64,000 nt of DNA from a bacterium OL-1. Its GTDB lineage: Bacteria > Actinomycetota > Coriobacteriia > Coriobacteriales > Atopobiaceae. Both the position numbers and the translations under genes were made by a program. The stretch is taken from contig LM994626.1 of the NCBI GenBank assembly GCA_000752675.2, positions 137,004 to 201,003 on the forward strand, given 5' to 3'. Shown here one piece after another: positions 9,101-17,604 of the stretch (its first letter is position 1; each line of letters starts with the position of its first letter). The notes under the pieces are model-generated. The model made no database searches, was not told the origin of the DNA, and worked only from the letters and a program-made list of their open reading frames with translations.

Positions 9101-10240
9101 CTACCAGTCCTTCGCGGCGGGCGAGTCCATCCACCGCGAGACAAACTCCCCGTACGTACCTGCGATGATCGACTCGCGCGCGCGGCGCATGAGGTCGAGA
9201 AGGAAGTACAGGTTGTGCATCGACAGCAGGATGGAGCCGGCCATCTCTTTCTGGCGCACCAGGTGGTGAAGGTAGGCACGCGTGTATCCGCCCTGGCAAA
9301 CGGGGCAGGTGCACGCGGGGTCGAGCGGTCCGGCGTCGTGCGCGAAGCGCGCGTGGCGCAGGTTGAGCTTGCCCTCGCTCGAGAAGGCCGTGCCCATGCG
9401 AGCCGTGCGCGTGGGAAGCACGCAGTCGAACATATCGATGCCGTACGACACGCCGCGCACGAGCGTGGTGGGGTTGCCCACACCCATGAGGTAGCGGGGC
9501 TTCTCGCGCGGCATGCACTGCGAAGCCAATGGCGCCAGGCTCTCGAACATGGTCTCGTGGTCCTCGCCAACCGAGTACCCGCCAATGCCAAAGCCCGGGA
9601 AGTCGCCCACGTCGAGAAGGTGCTGCAGCGAGCGCCTGCGCAGCGTGAGGTCCATCCCGCCTTGAACGATGCCAAAGAGCGCCTGGTCGGTACGGGTATG
9701 CGCCTTCCAGCAGCGCTCCGCCCACATGGCGGAGAGGTCAACTGCGCGCTCGACCTTCGAACGCGGGGCCGGGTAGCCCACGCACTGGTCGAGCTGCATC
9801 ACGATGTCGGCGCCCAGCTTCTGGGCAATGTCCATGTTCTCCTCGGGCGTCCAGGTGAACCAGCGGCCGTCGTAGTCGACCGCGCGAAAGCGCACGCCGT
9901 CGGCGGAGAGCTTGCAGAATTCCTCGTGGCTAAAGACCTGGAAGCCACCGGAGTCTGTGAGGATGGGGCCGTCCCAGCGGGTGAAGCCATGCAGGCCACC
10001 CATCTCGGCAACAAGGTCTGCGCCGGGACGCATGGCCAGGTGGTAGGTGTTGGCAAGGACGATCTTGGCGCCAAGCTCCTTGAGCTGCGGCACCAGGACC
10101 CCCTTCACCGTGCCCTTGGTACCCACGGGCATAAAGATGGGCGTGGGCACGTCGCCGTGCGGGGTGTGCAGGACACCCGCCCTCGCGTGCGTGGCAGGAT
10201 CCTCGGCGACAATGTCGTATGTGAACCACTCAGGCTCCAT
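9101..10240 (-). CDS. tgt: Queuine tRNA-ribosyltransferase
   Basis: 379 residues. Tgt exchanges guanine 34 of GUN-anticodon tRNAs for the queuosine precursor preQ1. Visible signatures are the nucleophile-loop region ILTDSGGFQVFS, the substrate loop GIVQGG, the second catalytic Asp region GIDMFDCVLPTR and the zinc site CTCPVC with downstream His (MHNLYF). The ATG at 10240 follows AGAGGAG by 6 bases. An upstream ATG (10261) overlaps the ptsH terminator and is rejected. queA and queH lie within 4 kb on the same strand, so three queuosine-pathway genes are close together. Confidence 0.96.
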   Translation of the reverse strand: MEPEWFTYDIVAEDPATHARAGVLHTPHGDVPTPIFMPVGTKGTVKGVLVPQLKELGAKIVLANTYHLAMRPGADLVAEMGGLHGFTRWDGPILTDSGGFQVFSHEEFCKLSADGVRFRAVDYDGRWFTWTPEENMDIAQKLGADIVMQLDQCVGYPAPRSKVERAVDLSAMWAERCWKAHTRTDQALFGIVQGGMDLTLRRRSLQHLLDVGDFPGFGIGGYSVGEDHETMFESLAPLASQCMPREKPRYLMGVGNPTTLVRGVSYGIDMFDCVLPTRTARMGTAFSSEGKLNLRHARFAHDAGPLDPACTCPVCQGGYTRAYLHHLVRQKEMAGSILLSMHNLYFLLDLMRRARESIIAGTYGEFVSRWMDSPAAKDW

Positions 10241-10262
10241 CACGTGCTCCTCTTGCGTCATG

Positions 10263-10288
10263 AAAACGGCCCGGGAGACCCGGGCCGT
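10263..10288 (-). terminator. Rho-independent terminator of ptsH
   Basis: A perfect 10-bp stem ACGGCCCGGG/CCCGGGCCGT (10266-10275 with 10279-10288) with a 3-nt loop is followed on the minus strand by TTTT. It sits between ptsH and tgt, so tgt needs its own promoter or read-through. Confidence 0.85.
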
Positions 10289-10313
10289 CAGCTTGCACAT
10301 GTACTTGCGCAGC

Positions 10314-10586
10314 CTACTCGCCGAAGCCGGAGTCGACGAGGGCGACGAGGGCGTCGAGAGCCTCCTGCTCGTCGGGACCATCGCACGCGATCTCGATCTT
10401 GGTGCCGGTGCCAAGGCCAGCCGCCAGGATCATCATGATGGACTTGGCGTTGACGGGCGCGGTGTCCTTGTCGACGTTCTTGATGGTGACGTTGGACTGG
10501 TACTTCTTGGCCTCGGTCACGAAGACGGACGCGGGACGGGCATGAAGGCCGGTGGCGTTGATGATCGTAGTCTGCTTGGAAACCAT
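10314..10586 (-). CDS. ptsH: Phosphocarrier protein HPr
   Basis: 90 residues, typical HPr length. It carries phosphate from PTS enzyme I to the sugar-specific EII components. The active-site stretch TGLHARPAS places the phospho-accepting histidine at H15. The regulatory serine segment NAKSIMM (S49) matches the site used by HPr kinase in Gram-positive bacteria. A strong terminator follows, and ptsI is not adjacent, so HPr is expressed separately from enzyme I. It could serve the Ula-type PTS at 20.5-22.6 kb and the EIIA at 56.4 kb. Confidence 0.97.
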   Translation of the reverse strand: MVSKQTTIINATGLHARPASVFVTEAKKYQSNVTIKNVDKDTAPVNAKSIMMILAAGLGTGTKIEIACDGPDEQEALDALVALVDSGFGE

Positions 10587-10846
10587 GATAGAACTCCCCT
10601 TCTAGACTCCCTGACTAGGCTCGGGGAGCAATTCCCCGAATCGCTTATATCGTACCAAACGCTCGTATAGTTTACACACATCATGGACAGCTGACGGACA
10701 AACTCTTCTCAAGCAACTCGATTAGCACCATATACGGACGCTTGCGGCAAAATGGAAGGGTGCGCGCGGATGCAAAAGCCGCTGCGTCGTTGCAACTACA
10801 ACATTTAGCTTCGCGCCCACGTGGCGCGCTTTCGAGAGGAGCCTCC

Positions 10847-12262
10847 ATGGCTTGGGGCAAGGGCAATAAGGGCGAGAAGGGCGCTTCCGAGAAGGGCGCC
10901 ACGAACGCACAGGGTAAGGCCGCGGGGGCCAGGGGCAACGCCGCCACTCCCAAGGACGACGGCAAAGGCGCGAAGGACGGTGCCGCCCAGGTCGCGTCCA
11001 AAGCCGCGGGCGCAGCCGCAGGAGCCGCCAGCGCGGCCGCAGGTGCAGCAGCAGGGGCCGCCCGTGGGGCAGGCAAGGGCATAGCAGCCGGCTTCACCGC
11101 CCTGCGCGACGTGCGTGACGCGTCGCGCCAGTACTCCTCCGCAAAGTCGCAGATGGAGTCCACCGAGAAGGCACTTGCCGCACAGCGCTCGGCGCTCGAG
11201 CACCGCGAGAGCATCGAGGGCGGCTACGACGACATCATGACGGCGCAAAGCGCGGCACTCGCTGACGCCCAGAAGCGCGCGGCCGACGCCGTGCAGTACG
11301 CCGCGCGCCTCACCCACGAGCTCCAGGACCTCGAGGCCCGTCTCACCAAGATGCGCTCCGATGACGAGCAGGCACTGCGTCCCTACAAGCAGCTTGCCGA
11401 GTCCTCCAAGGGCCGCGCGGACGACGCAACGCGCACCGTCGCCGAGGCCAAGCGCGCCGTGCGCACGGCAGAGGGCCAGGTAAAGGATGCCACGGACCGC
11501 CGCGAACAGGCGATTTCCTCAGCAAACCGTGCGCTCGACAACTCAAAGGCGCGCCAGCGCAAGGTCCAAGGCGAACTTGACAAGCTGCTCGCCGACCCTT
11601 CTGCCAAGCGAGACGCAATCGCACAGGTTCGCCAGGAGCTCGCTGCCGAGACCGCGCACGTGAGCGCGGCCGAGACGGCCGTGACCAGGGCCACTGCAGA
11701 CGCGCAATCCTCCGTCGACAACGCCCAGACGCACCTCTGGACCCAGAAGCAGTCGCTCGAGACCGCCCAGCGCGAGTCAGACGCGATGCAGGCCGAGGCC
11801 AAGGAGCGTCGCGGCGAGTACGACCGCCTCCGCTCAGAAGCAGAGGCGCGCCAGAAGAAGCTCTCGGACAAGATCGACCGCCACAAGGCAGAGATCGAGC
11901 GCTCAAACCGCCTGCGCGACAACGCCAGGACGGACGCAAGCAAGGCGAACGACCTTCTCAGCGAGGCGAAGAGCATCCACGACACGCCGCAGGCAACGGA
12001 GCAGCTGCGCCGTTCGATTGCCGAGCGCGAGCAGACGCTCGAGTCACAGCGCGCACAGGTGGAGGAGCTGGGACGCGCGGAGAAGGAGCTGCGTCGGCGC
12101 ACGCGTGCCACGCGCATCGCCGTGCTGGTGATTCTCGTTGTCTTGGTGGCAGTGGTGGTGGTTCTCGTCGGCTCTATGCTACTTGGACAGGGCGGCGACG
12201 CCGCAGGCACGGCCGCCTCGACAAGCGTGACCACTACGGGCACGGTATCTGCAGGCGCGTAG
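10847..12262 (+). CDS. Coiled-coil protein with one C-terminal membrane helix, unknown function
   Basis: 471 residues from the ATG at 10847, which has GAGAGGAG just ahead; the upstream extension of the frame is not credible. Residues 1-75 are Gly/Lys/Ala-rich low complexity with an AAGAAAGAASAA-like run. Residues about 95-410 are a long Ala/Glu/Gln/Arg-rich coiled coil. About 20 hydrophobic residues follow (IAVLVILVVLVAVVVVLVGS), then a short Thr/Ser/Gly-rich tail. There are few signals beyond structure and no enzyme motif. The layout resembles a tail-anchored cytoplasmic coiled coil or an envelope scaffold. It is monocistronic and divergent from ptsH. Confidence 0.8.
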   Translation: MAWGKGNKGEKGASEKGATNAQGKAAGARGNAATPKDDGKGAKDGAAQVASKAAGAAAGAASAAAGAAAGAARGAGKGIAAGFTALRDVRDASRQYSSAKSQMESTEKALAAQRSALEHRESIEGGYDDIMTAQSAALADAQKRAADAVQYAARLTHELQDLEARLTKMRSDDEQALRPYKQLAESSKGRADDATRTVAEAKRAVRTAEGQVKDATDRREQAISSANRALDNSKARQRKVQGELDKLLADPSAKRDAIAQVRQELAAETAHVSAAETAVTRATADAQSSVDNAQTHLWTQKQSLETAQRESDAMQAEAKERRGEYDRLRSEAEARQKKLSDKIDRHKAEIERSNRLRDNARTDASKANDLLSEAKSIHDTPQATEQLRRSIAEREQTLESQRAQVEELGRAEKELRRRTRATRIAVLVILVVLVAVVVVLVGSMLLGQGGDAAGTAASTSVTTTGTVSAGA

Positions 12263-12267
12263 CCGCT

Positions 12268-12294
12268 GTGGCGGCCCCGTCATGGGGTCGCCAC
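12268..12294. terminator. Hairpin between convergent genes
   Basis: GTGGCG-GCCCC pairs with GGGGT-CGCCAC around a 5-nt loop. It lies 6 bp after the coiled-coil gene stop and 17 bp before the queA stop. The T-tract is poor on either side (GTTTGTT on plus), so it is a likely but weak bidirectional terminator. Confidence 0.55.
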
Positions 12295-12310
12295 CGGGCG
12301 TTTGTTAGCG

Positions 12311-13477
12311 CTACCTGATGAGCATAGCGTCGCCAAACGAGAGGAAACGGTACCTCTCGTCAATGGCTGCCTGGTAGGCGGCCATGATCTGCTCGCGCGT
12401 GGCAAGCGCCGAGACAAGCATCATGAGCGTCGAGCGGGGCACGTGGAAGTTGGTGATGAGTGCGTCCACCACGTGGTAGGTGGAACCCGGCATGAGGTAG
12501 AGGTTGGTGGTGGCGTCGCGGCGCTCGACGATGTCGCCACGACCCGTAACTGCCGCGGAATCAGGCGCGCCCTCGAAGCGACGGGCAGTGACTGCCGGCG
12601 TGGACGCAGGCGCCTCCGGGTCCCAGGCGCTCTCGAGTGAGCGAACCGCGGTGGTGCCTACGGCGACCACGCGATGCCCCGCCGCCTTGGTGGCATGCAC
12701 GGCGTCGACCACGTCCTGGGGCACGTGGTAGCGCTCCGTGTGCATCACGTGCTTGGTGGGGTCGTCCTCGGTGACCAGGCGGAAAGTGTCGATGCCCACC
12801 TCGAGCTCGACCGTTTTCCAGCCAACGCCCTTGTCCTCGATCCGCTTGATGAGCTCCGGCGTGAAGTGCAGCCCCGCCGTGGGTGCCGCCGCAGAGTGCT
12901 CCTCGTGCATGGCGTAGACCGTCTGGTACTTCTCGGGGTCGCCCTCGTACTTGGTGATGTAGGGCGGAAGCGGCACATGCCCTGCCTCGTGGATGGCGGC
13001 ATCGAGCGTGCGGCCACCCTGCGGCTCGAAGCGCACCAACCGGCCGCCGCGGTTGTCCTCGAGAAAGTCAACTATCTCGCCTGTGAGCACGACCTCGGCA
13101 GAGAGGGGCGCGTGCAGGCCGCCCGCGCGGTACTCGATGACGGTGCCAGGCTGGCGGAGGCGCTTCCCGGGGTTCACGAGGCACTCCCACACATGGCCCA
13201 GGGGGTCGAGATCCTCTCGGCGCTTGAGCAGGAGCGTCTCGGCCACGCCGCCGGTTCCACGCTTGTGGCCCACGAGGCGCGCCGGCATGACGCGCGTCTT
13301 GTTGGCAACGAGAAGGTCGCCGGGGTCGAGGTAGTCAATCACGTCGGTGAAGTGGCGGTGCTCGAGCGAGCCGTCCTCACGGTTGAGCACGAGAAGGCGG
13401 CAGGAGTCGCGCGGCTCCGCGGGTGCCTGTGCGATGAGCTCGTCTGGGAGCGGGTAGTCAAAGTCGTCGGTGCGCAT
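12311..13477 (-). CDS. queA: S-adenosylmethionine:tRNA ribosyltransferase-isomerase
   Basis: 388 residues, slightly longer than the usual 340-360. QueA transfers and isomerises the ribosyl part of SAM onto preQ1-tRNA to give epoxyqueuosine. The family N-terminus DFDYPLPDELIAQ is followed by the strand carrying RDSCRLLVL. Conserved blocks TAGLHFTPEL, VGTTAVRSLES and NFHVPRSTLMML are present. An Ala/Pro-rich insert (residues about 285-310) accounts for the extra length. The product is the substrate of the neighbouring queH. Confidence 0.96.
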   Translation of the reverse strand: MRTDDFDYPLPDELIAQAPAEPRDSCRLLVLNREDGSLEHRHFTDVIDYLDPGDLLVANKTRVMPARLVGHKRGTGGVAETLLLKRREDLDPLGHVWECLVNPGKRLRQPGTVIEYRAGGLHAPLSAEVVLTGEIVDFLEDNRGGRLVRFEPQGGRTLDAAIHEAGHVPLPPYITKYEGDPEKYQTVYAMHEEHSAAAPTAGLHFTPELIKRIEDKGVGWKTVELEVGIDTFRLVTEDDPTKHVMHTERYHVPQDVVDAVHATKAAGHRVVAVGTTAVRSLESAWDPEAPASTPAVTARRFEGAPDSAAVTGRGDIVERRDATTNLYLMPGSTYHVVDALITNFHVPRSTLMMLVSALATREQIMAAYQAAIDERYRFLSFGDAMLIR

Positions 13478-13584
13478 ATGTGTGGTTCTCCTCGTGCCCT
13501 AGGGCTGATGTGGTGAGGTGAGGTGCGGCGCGTTGTGCGCCGGCCGCCCATTCTAGCGCGTGGCGGCAAGAAGCGACGGCGAGG

Positions 13585-14250
13585 CTAGCGCGCAACGGCA
13601 GCGCTAGCCGCAGCGTGTGCGGCCTCGCGCTCGGCCTTGCGACGGTCGCGGGCCTCGTGACGCTCTACGGCGGCCTCGGCGGCCGAGAAGCGGCAGCCGC
13701 AGTAGTTCTGCCGATACATGCCCAGGTCACGTGAGGTGCGGGTGGCCTCGGGGTAGTAGGGGCGAAAGTCGCGCCACACCGGCGTGAGGCCATAGGCGGC
13801 AGCGGTCTTGGCCAGCACGTCGCCGCAGGTTTCGAAGAGCTGGTACGGCGAGACCGCAAGCGTGGTGGAGATGTAAGTAAAGCCCAGTTCGCGGGCCGCG
13901 CGACACGCCTCTGCCAGGCGCAGGGCGTAGCAGGCGCAGCAGCGGGCTGCGCGGTCGAAGCCGTGCGGGGCAACGCCCGCCTCCCATGCAGCGCGGTTGT
14001 CTCCGGCAACAATCACGTTGACGTGCGCGACGTCCGCCGCCCACGCGCGCAGCGTGGCAAGGCGACGGTCGTGCTCCTCCTTGGGCTGGATGTTTGGGTT
14101 GGTCCAGCAGATGGTTGGCTCAAAGCCCTCGCGGCGCAGGAGCTCTACGGGCTCTATCGAGCAGGGGCCGCAGCAGGCGTGCAGCAAGAGCGGCGTACGG
14201 ACGCTCGAGCCCAACCCGCTGCCGTTCTTGTCATCCCCATGAAATTGCAT
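13585..14250 (-). CDS. queH: Epoxyqueuosine reductase QueH (DUF208)
   Basis: 221 residues from the ATG at 14250, preceded by GGGGAG; a TTG at 14268 is an alternative. QueH reduces epoxyqueuosine in tRNA to queuosine and replaces the unrelated cobalamin-dependent QueG. The iron-sulfur/metal motifs are clear: LLLHACCGPC (C26, C27, C30), RCCACYALRL, and NYCGC near the C-terminus. The tail is Ala/Arg/Glu-rich. The start overlaps the stop of the upstream kinase gene by 20 nt. With tgt and queA this gives the last three steps of the pathway; preQ1 synthesis genes are not in the window. Confidence 0.94.
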   Translation of the reverse strand: MQFHGDDKNGSGLGSSVRTPLLLHACCGPCSIEPVELLRREGFEPTICWTNPNIQPKEEHDRRLATLRAWAADVAHVNVIVAGDNRAAWEAGVAPHGFDRAARCCACYALRLAEACRAARELGFTYISTTLAVSPYQLFETCGDVLAKTAAAYGLTPVWRDFRPYYPEATRTSRDLGMYRQNYCGCRFSAAEAAVERHEARDRRKAEREAAHAAASAAVAR

Positions 14251-15031
14251 CGGCACCGCTCCCCACAATCTTTCCCCCAGAAGGCCATATGCTGCCCTTC
14301 TCGTCCTCTACCAGCATATTGTCTGCCGAGGAATGAGCAAGGACGCGACGCACGTTCATTCCGTCACATTTCCTGTACCACTCCTCTGCCGCCTCGGGCG
14401 AAAGCCCACCGCGGGACTTTCGCGCGACCAGCCGACGATGAAGGAGGTCAGGGTCGGCAACCAGGAGATACGACAGGTCTGCCAGGCTGCGCGTCTCGTC
14501 CCACGGAGTCTCGTTCGAGAGGAGCCAGTTCCCCTCAACGAGGACCAGGCGCGCGGTGGCCGGAACCGCGATCGCATCGTCGACGACGTCGTGGATGTTG
14601 CGGTCATAGCGCGGCCACAAAACGGCCGTGCCCGAGCAGAGCTCTCTGCACTTCTCGGCAAAGAGGGCGTGGTCGAAGGTCTCCAGCGTACCCTTGACCT
14701 CGCGCATGGGCACCTGTCGCCCCTCTACGCAAACGATGCCCTTTGCAATCACATCGGCGTGGTAGTGAAAGCCGTCGAGCGGCAGCGCCACCAGCGGTTC
14801 GCATGATTCGTCCTCGCAAGAGAGCTTCGCGAGAAGGCTCGCAAGGGTAGACTTTCCGGCACCCGGAGGGGCGGCAAGAAAGATGACCATGCGGCGGCCA
14901 AGCTCACGCTGGCGCGAAGTCCATTTGGCAAGAAGGTCGTGGCAGAGGCGAATGGTCTGCTCCGAGAAGGGGACCCGGCAGGGCACCCCGTCGACGACAA
15001 GGTCGACCACGTTTCTCTGGGGTTCTCCCAT
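14231..15031 (-). CDS. P-loop nucleoside/sugar kinase family protein (YggC/FrcK-like)
   Basis: 266 residues. The Walker A motif APPGAGKST lies near residues 53-61. The following LPLDGFHYHAD stretch resembles the uridine-kinase/pantothenate-kinase fold group, and VLVEGNWLL is the Walker B region. LHRRLVARKSRGG supplies an Arg-rich lid. This combination is found in the YggC/FrcK-type kinase family, whose characterised members act on sugars or nucleosides; the substrate here is not known. The start overlaps the stop of the PHP gene in a TGATG arrangement, so the two are translationally coupled. Confidence 0.8.
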   Translation of the reverse strand: MGEPQRNVVDLVVDGVPCRVPFSEQTIRLCHDLLAKWTSRQRELGRRMVIFLAAPPGAGKSTLASLLAKLSCEDESCEPLVALPLDGFHYHADVIAKGIVCVEGRQVPMREVKGTLETFDHALFAEKCRELCSGTAVLWPRYDRNIHDVVDDAIAVPATARLVLVEGNWLLSNETPWDETRSLADLSYLLVADPDLLHRRLVARKSRGGLSPEAAEEWYRKCDGMNVRRVLAHSSADNMLVEDEKGSIWPSGGKIVGSGADAISWG

Positions 15032-15858
15032 CACTGAGCGCCCTCCCCCAGCGGCACCTCGCGCATCACGACCTCGCCGCGCGCGTCATGCCCGAGGACG
15101 AACGCGCTCGTGAATCCGCATGACGCTGCAAAGCGCGCGCCATCGTCCAGCCCGCCGCAGAGCGCATCCGAGCTGTGGGCGTCGGAGTTCACAAGGATTT
15201 GACCGCCCATCTCGTGCAGTGCGCTGAGGAGCTCGCGACGCGGATAGGGCTGGCTGCGAATGCCGCGCGCGAAGGCACCGCAGTTGACCTCGAAGGGCAC
15301 GCCCTCCCCCACCAGGTACTCCATGGCCTCGAGCGCCGGGTCAAGATATTCCTTGGACGTCTCGTCGAAGAACCGCCCGCCCTCGTTGAACTTGCTCACT
15401 AGATCGAAGTGGCCAACGAAGGTGCATTCCGTACGGTCGTGCGTCGTGGCCTCCAGCTCGTAGTAGGCACGGACAAGCGCCATCCAGTTGCCACCAAACG
15501 CCTCGAGGCACAGGGTCTCGAGCTTCTCGACAGACCAGTCCACCGACGTTTCACACGGCACGTCGACATCAAGAAAGTGCGTCGAGCCAATCCGGTACTC
15601 CGCGCCGGGGCAGCACGCGGGATCGTAGAGCGTGTCCAACTCCACGCCCATGAGGATGTCCATGCGTCCGCGGTACTCGTCCTTGAGCTGGCGTATTGCT
15701 GTCGCATAAGCGTCCCAGTCCATATGGACGTCCTGATCCATGTGACCCGAGAAGCCAAGGGCGAGAAGCCCCTTGTCAAAGCCCGCCTTGGCCATCTCCT
15801 GCGGCGTGTTCTTGCCGTCGCAGAGCGTCGTGTGCGTGTGGAAGTTTGCTCGTATCAT
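15031..15858 (-). CDS. PHP-domain phosphatase, histidinol-phosphatase (HisJ)-like
   Basis: 275 residues from the ATG at 15858; longer frames upstream are not coding-like. The N-terminal FHTHTTLCDG is the first metal motif of the polymerase-and-histidinol-phosphatase (PHP) family. FSGHMDQD, GVELDTLY, VGHFDLV and NSDAHSS supply the further His/Asp/Glu ligands of the trinuclear site. Histidinol-phosphatase is the usual label, but no his genes are nearby. Coupling to a sugar/nucleoside-type kinase suggests another phosphomonoester. Two tandem palindromic repeats lie upstream (16014-16111). Confidence 0.85.
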   Translation of the reverse strand: MIRANFHTHTTLCDGKNTPQEMAKAGFDKGLLALGFSGHMDQDVHMDWDAYATAIRQLKDEYRGRMDILMGVELDTLYDPACCPGAEYRIGSTHFLDVDVPCETSVDWSVEKLETLCLEAFGGNWMALVRAYYELEATTHDRTECTFVGHFDLVSKFNEGGRFFDETSKEYLDPALEAMEYLVGEGVPFEVNCGAFARGIRSQPYPRRELLSALHEMGGQILVNSDAHSSDALCGGLDDGARFAASCGFTSAFVLGHDARGEVVMREVPLGEGAQ

Positions 15859-16013
15859 CCCGGTCCCAGCGTTCCGCCAAAAAGTTTGCCCCGCATACGA
15901 TAGTGCAGCCAGGGCAAGCTTGAGGCGAGAAGCACGCAAAGAGAACGTAAGGTGATGGCGCCACGATCCTCCGCAGCGCTGGCCACGACCTTCTTCTCGT
16001 CCAAGCATTTTTC

Positions 16014-16050
16014 GATTGGTTAGAGGGGGCTAAACAATCGAAATTTGCAA
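16014..16050. repeat. 37-bp palindromic repeat, copy 1
   Basis: The element opens with GATTGGTTAGAG and closes with CAATCGAAATTTGCA. It is internally palindromic (GATTG-N-TTAG against CTAA-N-CAATC). It lies 156 bp upstream of the PHP-gene start and is repeated 61 bp further on. Confidence 0.65.
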
Positions 16051-16074
16051 GATGCCAAGGTACCTGCATTATTA

Positions 16075-16111
16075 GATTGGTTAGAGCACCCCAACCGATC
16101 GGAATTTGCAG
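16075..16111. repeat. 37-bp palindromic repeat, copy 2
   Basis: The same opening GATTGGTTAGAG is followed by CGATCGGAATTTGCA. The internal palindrome is GATTGGTT against AACCGATC. The copy ends exactly at the DUF3267 gene stop codon, so it is between that gene and the PHP-kinase-queH operon. Confidence 0.65.
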
Positions 16112-16663
16112 CTATGCGCCGTCACCATCACCGTCATTGGCGAGAAGCTCCACGCCCGTATCCGTATCGCGCACGTGCGTGCATCCCGGCGTGCGAGCAA
16201 TGCGCACAACCATGGCCAGGTCTCCGGCACACCCCGAGAGGTGCGTCCACGCAAGCGCCCAGGCAAGCGCCGGCCCGGCGACCAACACGCCTACCAGGAC
16301 CAACGCCCCCGTGACAAGCACCGACGGCGCCAGCAGCACCGCCACAAAGCGACCGCGCGTGAGCGGATTGCCCTCGGCGCGGGTGTAGAGCATCCCCGTC
16401 TCGTAGCCAAAGCGAATGCACACGCGGCCGCGTCCCAGCAGCAGAAACGCTGCCGCGTGGACAAGCTCGTGCACGGGCAGCGCTGCAACCGTCGCCGCCA
16501 CATAGACGGCCATCCACGCGCCAACGCCCATGCCCCACCCGTGCGTCACCACAAGATAGATTTCGCCCAGAAGGCCCACGACGAGAATTGCTGCCGAGAG
16601 GGTCACCACATGGCGGGTAAGCGGCGTGTCGCCCAGGATGTCGAGATGCGCAACGCTCCTCAC
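16112..16663 (-). CDS. DUF3267-type membrane metalloprotease-like protein
   Basis: 183 residues from a GTG at 16663 that overlaps the upstream stop as GTGA, with GGAG ahead. Several membrane helices are visible (near residues 18-38, 48-64, 110-135 and 135-155). The second ends in HELVH (65-69), an HExxH zinc-protease motif, followed by AAFLLLGRGRV. This arrangement fits the DUF3267 family of small integral-membrane metalloprotease relatives. No substrate is known. It is coupled to the TIGR02206 membrane protein. Confidence 0.8.
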   Translation of the reverse strand: MRSVAHLDILGDTPLTRHVVTLSAAILVVGLLGEIYLVVTHGWGMGVGAWMAVYVAATVAALPVHELVHAAAFLLLGRGRVCIRFGYETGMLYTRAEGNPLTRGRFVAVLLAPSVLVTGALVLVGVLVAGPALAWALAWTHLSGCAGDLAMVVRIARTPGCTHVRDTDTGVELLANDGDGDGA

Positions 16664-17424
16664 GACGCGTCTCCTTCTACGCTGCGCCGCCGCGAGGCTT
16701 GCCATGCGTGCAGCAGCACCACCGCCACGGCGAACGACGCCATGTACGGTACGAGGTAGCCGGGGTTGCCAAAGGCGCGCTCCCACCACTCGAGCGGTGA
16801 ACCCACGGCGGGGCTTGTCACAAAACCAAAGTTGGTACCAAACACTCCGTTGAACCACCTAAAGAATACCAGGTAGAGCACGGAGCCCGTCAGCGAAATC
16901 CACGCGTCGCGCCATCTTGGGGCCATATGCGGGTCGTCGAGCGCCATGAGCGAGACCGAGAAGATGAAGGCATGCTCCATGAAGCCGCTGATGCATGGTA
17001 GCGTGTATGGCGGGCAGTACGTCCAGCCAGGGAAGAGCATGGCGCAGAGACCACCGGTGAGGCCAAAGCAGAGCAGAAGCTCGCGAGTCACGCGTGACGG
17101 GGCGAGCGCATGCCACAGGCAGATGTACTCGGCAATGTTGCACAGGTGGAGCGGCCACCAGTTGGGCGAGAAGGTCCCCGTCTGCACCTTGAGCACGTCT
17201 CCCCACAGCAGAAGCGCGTTGGGGACGATGGCGGCAGCGAGGACAAGCCAGCGCCTGCCGCCGTGCCAGGAGTTGTCTGCGGGAAGGCTCCGATAGCCAT
17301 GGACGAGAAGCGCGATGACCGCCGCGCAGATAGCAAGCCAGAGCAGGTGCCAGGGTCCAAACATGGCAAAGCCCTGACCGCCCCACAGCAGCGGCTCCGC
17401 GACTATGACTTTCTCGATGCTCAT
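16660..17424 (-). CDS. TIGR02206 family integral membrane protein (YwaF-like)
   Basis: 254 residues with about seven hydrophobic segments. Family-type features are FGPWHLLWL near the start, NWWPLHLCNIAEY and the mid-protein stretch GLCAMLFPGW with FMEHAFIFS. These conserved Trp, His and Cys residues in membrane segments are typical of the YwaF/TIGR02206 family, whose function is unknown. The start ATG at 17424 is divergent from the metG-like gene. It forms a two-gene unit with the DUF3267 gene. Confidence 0.82.
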   Translation of the reverse strand: MSIEKVIVAEPLLWGGQGFAMFGPWHLLWLAICAAVIALLVHGYRSLPADNSWHGGRRWLVLAAAIVPNALLLWGDVLKVQTGTFSPNWWPLHLCNIAEYICLWHALAPSRVTRELLLCFGLTGGLCAMLFPGWTYCPPYTLPCISGFMEHAFIFSVSLMALDDPHMAPRWRDAWISLTGSVLYLVFFRWFNGVFGTNFGFVTSPAVGSPLEWWERAFGNPGYLVPYMASFAVAVVLLHAWQASRRRSVEGDAS

Positions 17425-17604
17425 ATCCCCTCCTCTGCTCTCTCGACCCTGGTCCCTCTCGCCGCACTCGGTCGCACTCTTTAACGTACCCGCCAGACCA
17501 CCCGCGCGTACGCGCGTTGTGGGATAATCACGTGGCCCATGGCGTGCGCGCCACGTCAGCGGGCGTCACCTGCACCACCACGACCAAGAGGGAGCACGTC
17601 CCAC

